NCBI RefSeq assembly: GCF_042477335.2
Contig: NC_091262.1
Location: 71,162,001 to 71,226,000, forward strand
Direction of reading: 5' to 3'
From: Ovis canadensis
Lineage: Eukaryota; Chordata; Mammalia; Artiodactyla; Bovidae
DNA length: 64,000 nt
Each line of letters starts with the position of its first letter. Within the stretch, counting starts at the first letter, position 1. Made by a program: the position numbers and the translations under genes. The notes beneath the pieces are model-generated. The model did not search any database, was not told the origin of the DNA, and was given only the letters and a program-made list of their open reading frames with translations. This document shows, piece after piece, positions 46,471 to 56,252 of the stretch.

Positions 46471-47479
46471 GCAACTTCTGGAAGTTGGTCAGGAGCTCTA
46501 GGGACCAGGATCACCCCCAAATCACCTGAAGACTCTTTCCTGAAAAGCCCTAGAGGTCAACCTTTTGGGGGCCTATAGAATTGAGAAGTTGGGCATCTCC
46601 GATCTCGAGGCATCACCCTAAAAAAACATCCTGCTTGGAGTCAGGTGCTGCAGGGGCTCCCTGTGGCAGCATGGTTGCAGAAAGGATGTGGGTTACGGGG
46701 AAGCCCTCTAGGGTCTCAGTTTGGCCCAGGCAAGGTCCTTCTTTTCAACTTCCTCTGTGTGCCTTGAGCCCCCAGGGCTTGGCCCCCATGGTGCCCTGCC
46801 CTTGCCTTGCCCACCACCCTCTTGGGCTGGAGCCCACCAAACCCCTCGTTCACCTATGAGGCCTGTAAACCACTTTATTAGATCAAAACTAACATCTGCC
46901 ACAGAAGAAAAGCAAAACCTTAATTAGAGGCCGCTGGAGATGTTTGCAGAGACAGATGGGAGAGGATCTAATGAAATCACCTTGTACCAGCCCCTGTGCA
47001 GACCTCACAGATAAAACACCATTGCCCAGCAACGGAGCTTTGCTACCTGGAGGCCCGATAAGGGGCTTGGAGGAGCTGCGTGCTTGGAAAATATGATTTT
47101 GTAAGCAGGGCCCAGGGTATGTTGACTCTGCCCAATGCGCTGCACCCCCCATAAGATGAGCAGCTGCCACTTTCCCTGGGGTGCAGGCAGGAAGCTGCTC
47201 CTAAGGACCCCCTGGCAGGGACTCCCAGGTGCACGTGTCCCGAGCTCCAGCCAGAGGAACAGTCGGTCACTCCCTGGGATCTGGTGTTTAACAAAGGGGA
47301 CATTTCGGAGCACCTGGGGCGGATAGTGGCAACAGCTTTCTCTTCCTTCCCTGATGCCTGGTTCAGAAGCATCTCTGTAGGCACCTTGGGATGAAGCGGA
47401 GGGTTAGGGCTGCCAGGAGCCTGTGAGGCTTGGCAGGCACATCAGCACAATGCCTGGTAGCCTCTGGGCAACTCCCACC
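46471..47479. other. Intergenic, nothing recognised
   Basis: GC-rich unique-looking block. Overlapping 60-113 codon frames lack domains. Confidence 0.4.
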
Positions 47480-47885
47480 TTCTGCTGCACATCTTCTCCC
47501 AGGGACTCCCACTTTCCCCCAAGTAAAAGTCAAAATCCTCACCAAGGTTCCCTAGGCCCTGCATGAACTGGCTCAACACTCTTTCTCATCCTCAACTACT
47601 CTCTGCCTCAGTCACTTCCTTCCAGCCGCCTTGGCCTCTTTGATCTGCCTCAAACCTACCAGGTGTACTCCTGCCCCAGGGCCTTTGCACTGGCTATTCA
47701 TTCTGCCTAGAATGTTCTCCCAGATATCCACAAGGCTCTCTCCCTTGAAGTCCTCAATCAAGTTACCATCTCAATGGGGCCTACCCTCCCACCCAGCTTT
47801 TCCTAAGCCCCTTCCTCTGCTCTGCTTCTTCATTTTCCCCAGCATCACTACTTTCTAATCTACTGTATAATGTGCTTATTTACAT
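47480..47885 (+). repeat. L2 LINE 3' region
   Basis: Contains gccctgcatgaactggctca, cagggcctttgcactggcta, ctgcctagaatgttctccca and atgtgcttatttacatttta, the ordered landmarks of L2. Confidence 0.78.
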
Positions 47886-47889
47886 TTTA

Positions 47890-48093
47890 TTGTTTTGTAA
47901 CTATTTAAAAAAATTGAAGCATAGTTGATTTACAATGCTGGGTTAGTTCAGGTGTACAGCAAAGTGATTCAACTATTCATCAATCTATATCTGTTTATTT
48001 TTAGATTATTTTCCATTATAAGCTATTATAAGATATTGACTATAACTCCTAGTGCTATACAGTAGTTCCTTGCTATTTATCTACTTTATATAG
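47890..48093 (-). repeat. L1 3' UTR fragment
   Basis: Reverse L1 3' UTR: gttgatttacaatgctgggt, ggtgtacagcaaagtgattc, tagttccttgctatttatct. Confidence 0.72.
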
Positions 48094-49772
48094 AATGAGA
48101 AACACTAGAGATATCGTCAAGAAAATTGGATCAATCAAGGGAACATTTCATGCAAGGATGAGCACAGTAAAGGACAGAAACAGTAAGGACCTAACAGAAG
48201 CAGAAGAGATTAGGAAGAGGTGGCAAGAATACACAGAAGAACTATACAAAAAAGGTCTTAATGACCCAGATAACCATGGTGGTCACTTACCTAGAGCCAA
48301 ACATCCTGGAGTGTGAAGTCAAGTGGACTTTAGGAAGCATTACTACAAATAAAGCTGGCTGAGGTGATAGAATTCCAGCTGAGTTATTTAAAATCCTAAG
48401 AGATGATGCTGTGAAAGTGCTACAGTCAATATGCCAGCAAATTTAGAAAACTCAGCAGTGGCCACAGGACTGGAAAAGGTCAGTTTTCATTCCAATCCCG
48501 AAGAAGAGCAATGCCAAAGAATGCTCAAACTATCGTACAATCATGTTCATTTCACATGCACAAGGTAATCCTCAAAATCCTTCAAGCTAGGCTTCAGCAG
48601 TACTTGAACCGAGAATTTCCAGATGTACAAGATGGGTTTATAAAAGGGAGAGGAACCAGAAATCAAACTGCCATCATTCACGGATCGCGGAGAAAGGAAG
48701 GGAGTTCGAGAAAAGCATCTGTTTCTGATTCGTTGACTACACTAAAACCTTTGACTGTGTGGATCACAACAAACTGTGGAAAATTCCTAAAGAGATGGGA
48801 GTACCAGACCACTTTACCTGTCTCCTGACAAGTCTACACGCAGGTCAAGAAGCAACAGTTAGAACCAGACATGGAAGAACTGACTGGTTCCAAATTGGAA
48901 AAGGAGTACAACAAGGCTGTATACTGTCACCCTGCTTATTTAGCTTATATGCAGAGTACATCATGCAAAATTCTAGATGAATCCCAAGCTGGAATCAAGA
49001 TTGCTGGGAGAAATACCAACAGCCTCAGATAGGCAGATGATACCATTCTAACGGCAGAAAGCAAAGAGGAACTAAAGAGCCGCTTGATGAGGGTGAAGGA
49101 GGAGAGTGAAAAAGTTGGCTTAAAACTCAACATTCAAGAAACTAAGATCATGACATCCAATCCCATCACTTCACTGCAAATAGTAGGGGGGGAAATGTAA
49201 GTGGTGACAGGTTTTATTTTCTTGGACTCCAAAATCACTGTAGTGACCACAGTCATGAAATTAAAAGATGCTTGATGATCGGAAGAAAAGCTATGACAAA
49301 CCTAGGCAGTGTATTAAAAGCAGAGACATCACTTTGCCAACAAAAGTCCATATAGTCAAAGCTATGGTCATGTATGAATGTCAGACCATAAAGAAGACTG
49401 AATGCCAAAGAACTGATGCTTTCAAATTGTGTGCTGGAGAAGACTTTTGAGAGTCTCTTGGCCAGCAAAGAGATTAAACTAGGCAATCCTAAAGGAAATC
49501 AACCCTGAATATTCATTGGAAGGACTGATGCTGAAGCTGAAGCTCTAGTACTTTGGCCACCTGATGTGAAGGACTGACTCATTGGAGAAGACCCTGATGC
49601 TGGGAAAGATTGAAGGCAAAAGGAGAAGGGAATGTCAGAGGATAAGATGGTTAGATAGCATCACCGACTCAATGGATATGAGTTTGAGCAACCTCCAGGA
49701 GATAGTGCAGAGGAGCCTGGCGTGCTCCATGGGGTTGCAACCAGTCAGACGTGACTTAACAACTGAACAGGT
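48094..49772 (+). repeat. BovB LINE, longest copy, reverse transcriptase inactivated
   Basis: About 1.68 kb of BovB. Frame 48095-48316 reads SKDLTEAEEIRKRWQEYTEE; later frames give DGFIKGRGTRNQTAIIHG (48511-48828) and TDWFQIGKGVQQGCILSP (48759-48980). The catalytic YADD codons are preserved except that Tyr is TAG at 49030-49032. Several frameshifts separate the pieces. It ends with cagtcagacgtgacttaac. Confidence 0.94.
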
Positions 49773-51524
49773 CACATCCAGGTCCTTAGCTGCAAGGGGA
49801 TCTGGGAAATGTAGTTTTTAGTTTTCCTACCTCTACCCCCCCAACCCCTAGCCGAGAGGGTTGGAATGGAAATTGAACAGTCTAATCCACAGTGCTCGCC
49901 ATATGCTCACAAGGTAAAGAGTTCCTGACTTTGCTTTGCCCCCTGCCTCTTGCTATCAGTGAGCTATATTACAGCTCCCACCACCCACTCAGCTCACTGC
50001 TTCATCTAACATACAAAACCAAGGCAGTATATATACTTAGCTATAATCATAACACATTCTGTGCGTGGATCAAAATTTGGCAGCAAATCTGGGAAACTGT
50101 CATGGGAAGCCACGAGCAGTGGGTAGATTGAGAAATACTGGTTCCCTGGTGCTCCAACATGAGCCTAAGATGGGCTGCTAAGCCCACCTTCAGAGCAGAT
50201 CCCCCTCCTCTCTGATTCCCTCTTACTGCATAACTGATGGAGAGTTAACCACATCTTGGCTTTCTGTCCCAGGTCTTTGCATTTCAGCAGGAGTGATTCA
50301 CAGAGAGAAGATTTGTCTAGGGGAAAAGACGAAGACTTGACCATGGGCATCCGATGAGAGATATTTGCTTTAACCAGAAGCAGTTCCAGAAAATCAAGAC
50401 AAGAGGCGCTCAGGAGCACTGATCTGATTAGAAATCAGATTGCTGGCTAGAGAACTTGTTCGAAGATTTAGATATAAAGCCATGACCTGCTTTTTATGGA
50501 GATTGCATGTATAGACTTGGAGCAATAAAAAAGAGCCTTTCTCCACGCTTCATCCACTGGAAAAACATCAATCGCCTCTCTCAAACCTGAGAAGCCTTAG
50601 AAAGCCTGGAGGAAGTACTTTGGGGTGGGGGTTGCTGAAGACCAGTTAAATATAAGGCTGCTGAAGGGCATAAGGCATGGCAAAGGGAGGGTGGGTGGCA
50701 CAAGACAGATGGCTGGTCCCCACACTCTACCATTTCCTAGCTGTGTGACCTTGGAAGAGTTCCTCTATCTCTCTGAGCTTCAGCTTCTGCATATGAGAAG
50801 CAGAGATGTTGATATCTTAGCCACAGGTTTATTGCAAACATGAAATAAAATGACATGCATAAAACCCTATAGCAGATGTCAGTGTCCCACCTCTGAGCCA
50901 CTTTGGAGGCTACCTGTAGACAATTCCCATACATGCCAACAGCTTCCAGTGTTTCTCTGCCTGAAGGTATTCTTTGGCAGTGGTGGTTTGCCTGGGCCTT
51001 TCTTAGAGCAAATAGGAAGTCAGCATCTCCAGGAGAGGCCCTCGGTGAGGGAAAGGAATCAACAGGTAATATCCCAACATCCTCGCCCCAGTGGAAAAAT
51101 CCTGGGGTATGCCCTACACAGTTTCTCAAGAAGTCCCAGCTAGACTGAGTCTCTACTGCACTCAGCGGTAACTTGCTTATCAATACCGATTTCATTGTCT
51201 TTGTTTTTTTTTTTTTTTCTTTTCCTTGTCTCACTTTCCTTCTCCCTTATTGATGAAATCATTTCCAAATAATGCATTCTCAGATTGTGGTCTTAGGGTC
51301 TGCTTTTGGGGAAACCCAAACAAAGACGAGCATCAAACCCAGTGCCTGGCTCCTTAAAAGGGACCCATCACCAGCACCCTACAGGGTTCCTCCTAAGAAC
51401 CACAGCCCAGAAATTATTTGAGTGGTTATTTTCTCAATCCTCCCAATGGAAGTGCATAATTCATATCATTCTAGATGTATGCAAGAGACACTAATTCATG
51501 AGGAATGCCTTAGGGTATTTGGGT
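49773..51524. other. Intergenic, nothing clear recognised
   Basis: A MIR-like piece lies at 50720-50880 (agctgtgtgaccttggaaga, tctctgagcttcagcttctg). T tract at 51205-51220. The 165-codon minus frame at 50737-51234 has no domain. Confidence 0.45.
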
Positions 51525-51622
51525 TCCTCCTGCTGCTGCTGCTAAGTCACTTCAGTTGTGTCTGACTCTGTGCGACCCCATAGATGGCCTCCCACCAGGC
51601 TCTCCCATCCCTGGGCTCCATT
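51525..51622 (-). repeat. BOV-A2 fragment
   Basis: Begins with a (ctg) run, then taagtcacttcagttgtgtc and tgcgaccccatagatggcct. Only one end of the element is present. Confidence 0.85.
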
Positions 51623-53159
51623 CTGTTGTTAAAACTCCATCTGTAGGGCTGCTGTGTAAAACTCTTAGAACAGTGCCTGGTTCTAAATTTTCAGCAATGG
51701 TGAGGTGTTGGCATCACCCCCATGGGTTTGTTGGTAGAGAATGCAAATTGTCCTCCAGTATCCCAGCTTCCTTTAGTAATCAGAACCTGTGGCTGCCAAG
51801 TCTCCCTGAAAACTAGGTGTGTCCATGTGCCCAAGTCCTAGCCAAAGGATTGTGAGAAGTGATACAGGCAGGGTCTGCATCAGAACCTTACAAAGAAGCT
51901 GCTTGGCCTCCATCTACCCTTTGCCTGCTTTGAGATGGCAGAGAAATAATGGCAACTGGAACAGCTGTCTTGATATCAAAATGTATGTTGAGGATAACAG
52001 AGCCACCCCGCAAATCCTAACTGTTCACTTCAGGGCTGTTGTGGGAGGGATAAATAAGACCCCATCTTATTTCATAGTATTTTAGGGTTTTTCCTTCCAG
52101 TCGCTTCTCCTCACTTAACCGACCAGCCCAAAGACAAACATGGGGTCAACGGATGTGAATTTTTGTCTTCTTTCAATTACCCATTGTGTTGACCATGTGC
52201 CCAGCACTGTGCAGGAAACTGAAATCACAAGATGAGCAGTATGCAGACCAAACCCCAAGGAATTCAACATGTAATTAGATAGAAGGATCGAGAGACAAAA
52301 AAAAAAAAAAAAAAATGCCAGCCTTCTGTGATAAACGCTCACACAAGTGTTGTGGAGGCAGAGAGGAGGGAGCAATTACTTCAGGTCCTAAAAAGGATGG
52401 AAGCATTTGCCAGGCTATAGGGGAGGGAGTGGGATGGTAATGGGAGGCATTCCAGGGAGTGGTAACAGCATGTGAGGAATCATGAGAGATGGTGGTGGTG
52501 CGGGCAAACATGGACATTGGAGCGAAACAAGCTCTAGGTCCAACTTTATCATTCACTGGCCGTATAGCACCCTGGAAGCTCATGCTAATATCCTGGGTCA
52601 GTTTGCATGTCTGCAAAGAAGAATAAAAAAGTCCTGCTCTAATTTAGGCTTAGGGGTACTGTAAGGGCTCAATGATGGAACGTTTTGAAGAGCTTATAAA
52701 GAATGGTGCAAATGCTAATTACTGGCATCGTCACTTGTAAAGCCTAGTTTGGGACATTTTTGCAGGTTGGTTATGCTCAGCTTCAGGGAGGCAAATAGGC
52801 TCTGGGAGAACTAGTGCTCCGAGGAAGGTGGCAGGGGCTCTGAAACTTCCCAAGAGAAAAACCCACTTTTTGGAGAGTGGTTCAACTTTCTTCATGGCTT
52901 TTGGGCAATGCACATCAAGTATCCTAAAATGTCCATTTTCTTTGACCAAGAAGCTCTATTACATAAAATGAAACAAAAGAATTGCAGACGCTACAGAGGT
53001 TCCTGCACAAGGTTGCATGCCGCAAACCTCTGCACCACGTTCAGGATGACCTATATCTGAAGGGCCTGAGGTCCTTAGGCTTTCAGAGTGTTCAGCCGAC
53101 GTTTTCCACTGGGAATTGCCCTTCACCAATGGAACAGACTAAACAGAGACTATAGAACA
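51623..53159. other. Intergenic; poly(A) tract at 52298-52316
   Basis: An old dispersed repeat is likely at 52170-52480 around an A19 run. The rest is unique-looking. No gene. Confidence 0.4.
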
Positions 53160-53465
53160 TACACTTTGTTTATTTTTGGCATTATTATTTCCAATGGCTG
53201 AGTAACTTTCCATTATGTAAACATATCACATCTTCTTTATCCATTCATCTGTCAGTGGACATTTATTTCCATGTCTCGGCTATTTTAAATAGTGCTGCTA
53301 TGAACACAGGAAGGTATGTATCTTTTCAAATTATATAATTTTGCCTGGGTATATGCCTAGGAGCTGGGTTGCTGGATCATATGGCAACTCTATGTTTTAG
53401 TTTTTTGAAGAACTCTCCAGAGTGGCTGCACCAATTTACATTCCCATCAGCAGTCATAGATCAAA
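53160..53465 (-). repeat. L1 ORF2/3' fragment
   Basis: Reverse L1: tccatgtctcggctatttta, gtgctgctatgaacacagg, tttacattcccatcagcagt. Confidence 0.78.
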
Positions 53466-53474
53466 AGTTTGTTA

Positions 53475-53705
53475 AAATTTATTTGTATTGGAGTATAGTT
53501 GCTTTACAATGTTGCATTAGTTTCTGTTGCACAACAAATTGAATCAGTTGTACATATGCACATATCCCCTCTTTTTTTAGGTTTCCCTCCCATTTAGGTC
53601 ACCACAGAGCACTGAGTAGAAGTCCCTGTGCTACACAGTAGGTTCTTATTTGTTATGTATTTTATACACAGTAGTTATCTACTTTATACACAGTAGTGTA
53701 TAGAA
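53475..53705 (-). repeat. L1 3' UTR fragment
   Basis: Reverse L1 3' UTR: attggagtatagttgcttta, gtccctgtgctacacagtag. Confidence 0.72.
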
Positions 53706-53830
53706 CCCTGAGAAGGGAATGGCAACCCACTCCAGTATTCTTGCCTGGAGAATTCCATAGACAGAGGAGCCTTGCAGGCTACAGTCCATGGGATCGCAAA
53801 GAGGTGGACACAACTGAGTGACTAACACTT
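53706..53830 (+). repeat. Bov-tA SINE, body and tail only
   Basis: Contains ggcaacccactccagtattc, gcctggagaattccatagac and aagaggtggacacaactgag. The tRNA-derived head is missing. Confidence 0.9.
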
Positions 53831-53989
53831 ACTTATTTAGTGTAGAGAACATATACTTTAAAATGATCAATACTGCCTGGGTCGTGGGAGCACCAGTGAT
53901 GTTCTGTATTTGTGTGCATTTCCAAGTTTTTGAGACAGACTCCACATTACTGGTCAGCTCTGGTTTCCAGGCCATTTGCCCTCTGTCTC

Positions 53990-54560
53990 CCTCCGATTCC
54001 TCCCTCTGGGCATTTGGACCTGCGGTCCTTCTACCTGGAGCCCTCTGCCCCGGAACACGAAACCCTTCCCCCACCAACTTCAGGGCTTTGCTGAAATGTC
54101 ACTTCTTTGGTGAGGCCTCCTTAGATCCACCTTATTTAAATATAAGCTAACTCCTCCCTCAGCTCACAGTCCCCACTTCCCTGCTTCATTTTTGTCCATA
54201 GCATTTGTTCCCACCTGACACACTTTGCATACCTACAACAGCTGCTGCTGCTGCTGCTAAGTCGATTCAGTTGTGTCCGACTCTGCGCGACCCCATGGAC
54301 TGCAGCCCCCCAGGCTCCTCCGGCCATTGGAGTCTCCAGGCAAGAACACTGGAATGGGTTGCCATTTCATTCTCCAATGCATGAAAGTGAAAAGTGAAAG
54401 TGAAGTCGCTCAGTCTTCTCTAAGGTGTTCTAAGCATGTGTGTGCTAGTCTATGTGTTTGTGCACAGAGTCTTTGCAACCCCAGGGACTGTAGCTCACCA
54501 GGCTCTAAGCGTGTAGTAGGTGACTAACAAGTAGTAGTTAAATGGATGACTAAATGCATG
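53990..54560 (+). repeat. L2 LINE relic interrupted by BOV-A2
   Basis: Left part: cttcagggctttgctgaaat, gtcacttctttggtgaggcc. The terminal part after the SINE is cgtgtagtaggtgactaaca and gatgactaaatgcatgaac. Confidence 0.65.
54242..54505 (-). repeat. BOV-A2 dimeric SINE
   Basis: (gct)n start, aagtcgattcagttgtgtcc, cgaccccatggactgcagcc, then a second partial unit ending gtagctcaccaggctc. Confidence 0.9.
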
Positions 54561-54743
54561 AACAGGACCATTTCAGTTTCTTCTGGTTTCTGCCAGGTTC
54601 TCCTTTGGGGTGGGAGTGGGCATAGGCGTGGGGCAAGTGGTGGGAAGTAGCAGCAGCAGATGGAAGGGGAGGGTTACAGGAAGAAGAAGGGGCTCTTAAA
54701 TGATGTCACACTGAAGGCCAGATACCAGCTTCTCTATATTGGC

Positions 54744-54766
54744 GGGGGGGTGGGGGGTGGGGAGGG
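54744..54766 (+). other. G-quadruplex-type tract
   Basis: Four or more G runs (7, 6, 4 and 3 Gs) separated by single bases. It is 1.2 kb upstream of the CHGA promoter. Confidence 0.8.
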
Positions 54767-54916
54767 ACAGGTGGCAAAGGGCTCTCAGTGTGGCCCTCAG
54801 GTTGAGAGCAATATTTGCGGCAAGAACATAAGGGCCCCAGGGCAGAGAGAACTAAACCAGGAAACTAGCCTTACACACAAAGCATCCGGGTTTTGAGAAC
54901 ACTCAAGAAAAGGTAG

Positions 54917-55128
54917 CAGCTTCCGCGGTGGCTCAGTGGTAAAGCATCTGCCTGCAATGCAGGAAATACAGGAGACTCGGGTTCAATCCCTGGGTCGGGA
55001 AGATCCCCTGGAGGAGGGCATGGCAACCCACTCCAGTATTCTTGCGTGAAGAATCCCATGGAAGAGGAACCTGGTGGGCTACAGTCCATGGGGTTACAAA
55101 AAGTCGGGCACAACTGAGCAGGCACACA
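54917..55128 (+). repeat. Bov-tA SINE
   Basis: Head gcttccgcggtggctcagtg, body caacccactccagtattctt, tail aaaagtcgggcacaactgag. Nearest SINE upstream of CHGA. Confidence 0.92.
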
Positions 55129-55849
55129 AGAGCATACACACAAGAGAAGATAAGAGCTGTTCTCAAACACACAAATGGGTAACCAGCCCCAAGAAGGTGA
55201 CCCTAGGAGGTTGCACTGGGTCTCCTGAGTAGAAGTTACAAGGGCTCCTATTTTGTTTTGGTGTCAAGAACTGTTCCCTTCTCCGCCCTTGCACCCTCCA
55301 TGAGTGCTGTCCACCAACGGCCAGAGTCCAGGCTTCACTTGTTCCTGGGATGAACTTTTAATCAGTGCCTTCAACAGTTACCAATTAAGTGGATTTACTC
55401 TGTGTCAAGGGTCCTGCTCAGGACTTTGAAAGCAATGAAGACTAAACATTATTCAAATAAATAAATACATATACAACTAGAAACTGTGAAAGTACAAACT
55501 GGGTTGCCAGAGAGAGATCTAATTCAGACAAGGGGTCAGGGACCTCTAGGGGACCTCCTAGATTTTTGAGGGAGCCCAGAATGGTGAGCACGCCTCCAGC
55601 CAGTGAGATGGAGAAAGGGAGCCCCCCTCCAAAGGCCCTCAGAAGCAAGGAGTGACGTGTTAGAATTGGTGGGGACCTCAGCGCACTTTGGAGGAACAGG
55701 AGGTCCAGAGACTTGAAGTGACTTGCCCACGGACACACAGCAGGTCGGTGGAGCCGTCGAGAGTTGGACTATCAGCTGAATCTCCTGTGCCACCTCCTGA
55801 AGTCACGTGTCCGCCTGGGTGCCTCACCCAAGAACTGTGTGCAATGGGG
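55129..55849. other. Region upstream of CHGA promoter
   Basis: Unique-looking sequence with a MIR-like piece at about 55680-55770 (gacttgaagtgacttgccca). No exon recognised. Confidence 0.5.
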
Positions 55850-55861
55850 GCCACCCGCAAC

Positions 55862-56015
55862 GGGGACAGGGGTGAGGGGGTGGGAGTGGAGGTTGGGGGG
55901 GGCGGGGCGAGCTGCTGCCAGACCCCCGGAGAGATGGGGAAAGGGGTAGGGGCGGATCCGATGACGTCATTTCCGGGGTCAGGGTATATAAGCGGGGCGC
56001 GAGCATGCCCCAGTG
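55862..56015 (+). promoter_or_regulatory. CHGA: CHGA core and proximal promoter (GC boxes, CRE, TATA box)
   Basis: A G-rich tract with a GC box (GGGGCGGGGC, about 55899-55908) and a second GC-rich site (about 55948-55956) precede a palindromic cAMP response element ATGACGTCAT at 55961-55970. A TATA box, TATATAA, lies at 55985-55991, only 15 bases after the CRE. Transcription should start about 25-30 bases further on, near 56015. A CRE close to a TATA box is the known arrangement of chromogranin A promoters, where CREB-type factors and Sp1/Egr-type proteins drive neuroendocrine expression. The sites are read directly; the start site and factor binding are inferred. Confidence 0.88.
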
Positions 56016-56206
56016 CTGCAGTGCCCGAGCCCAGTGCGGAGGGCGGGTCGACAGACAGACGCACACGGAGACCTTGCACCACCAAACCCCATCCCCGCGC
56101 CGGTGTCGCCGCAGCCCGCCCGGAGCGAGCAGTCCAGCCGGCCCTCGCCCGAGCGCGCGCCGTGGCCGGCCCCAGACCGCCAGCTGCTCGGCGCCCCGGC
56201 TTCGCC
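56015..56206 (+). other. CHGA: CHGA 5' untranslated region (predicted)
   Basis: The region between the expected start site downstream of the TATA box and the initiator ATG is about 190 bases of GC-rich sequence. It contains the out-of-frame upstream ATG at 56004-56006 only if transcription begins earlier than predicted; no ATG is seen between 56015 and 56206. Its left limit is inferred from TATA spacing. Confidence 0.6.
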
Positions 56207-56252
56207 ATGCGCTCCGCCGCGGTCCTGGCGCTTCTGCTCTGCGCGGGGCAAG
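56207..56252 (+). CDS. CHGA: CHGA coding exon 1 (signal peptide)
   Basis: The ATG at 56207 has a purine (G) at -3 and begins MRSAAVLALLLCAGQ, a typical short n-region followed by a hydrophobic core; the signal peptide ends with VIA in exon 2. The exon ends CAAG before the donor GTGAGC at 56253 and leaves phase 1 (one base of a split Val codon). This matches chromogranin A, whose first exon carries most of the signal sequence. Confidence 0.97.

Noticed and set aside
50737..51234. 165-codon minus-strand open frame with one hydrophobic stretch
   Set aside because: Crosses a MIR-like relic and begins in a poly-T tract; no family recognised.
1..55000. Exons of GOLGA5, the expected upstream neighbour of CHGA in mammals
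   Set aside because: No coiled-coil coding exon with splice sites could be recognised; the window is probably wholly intergenic to the left of CHGA.
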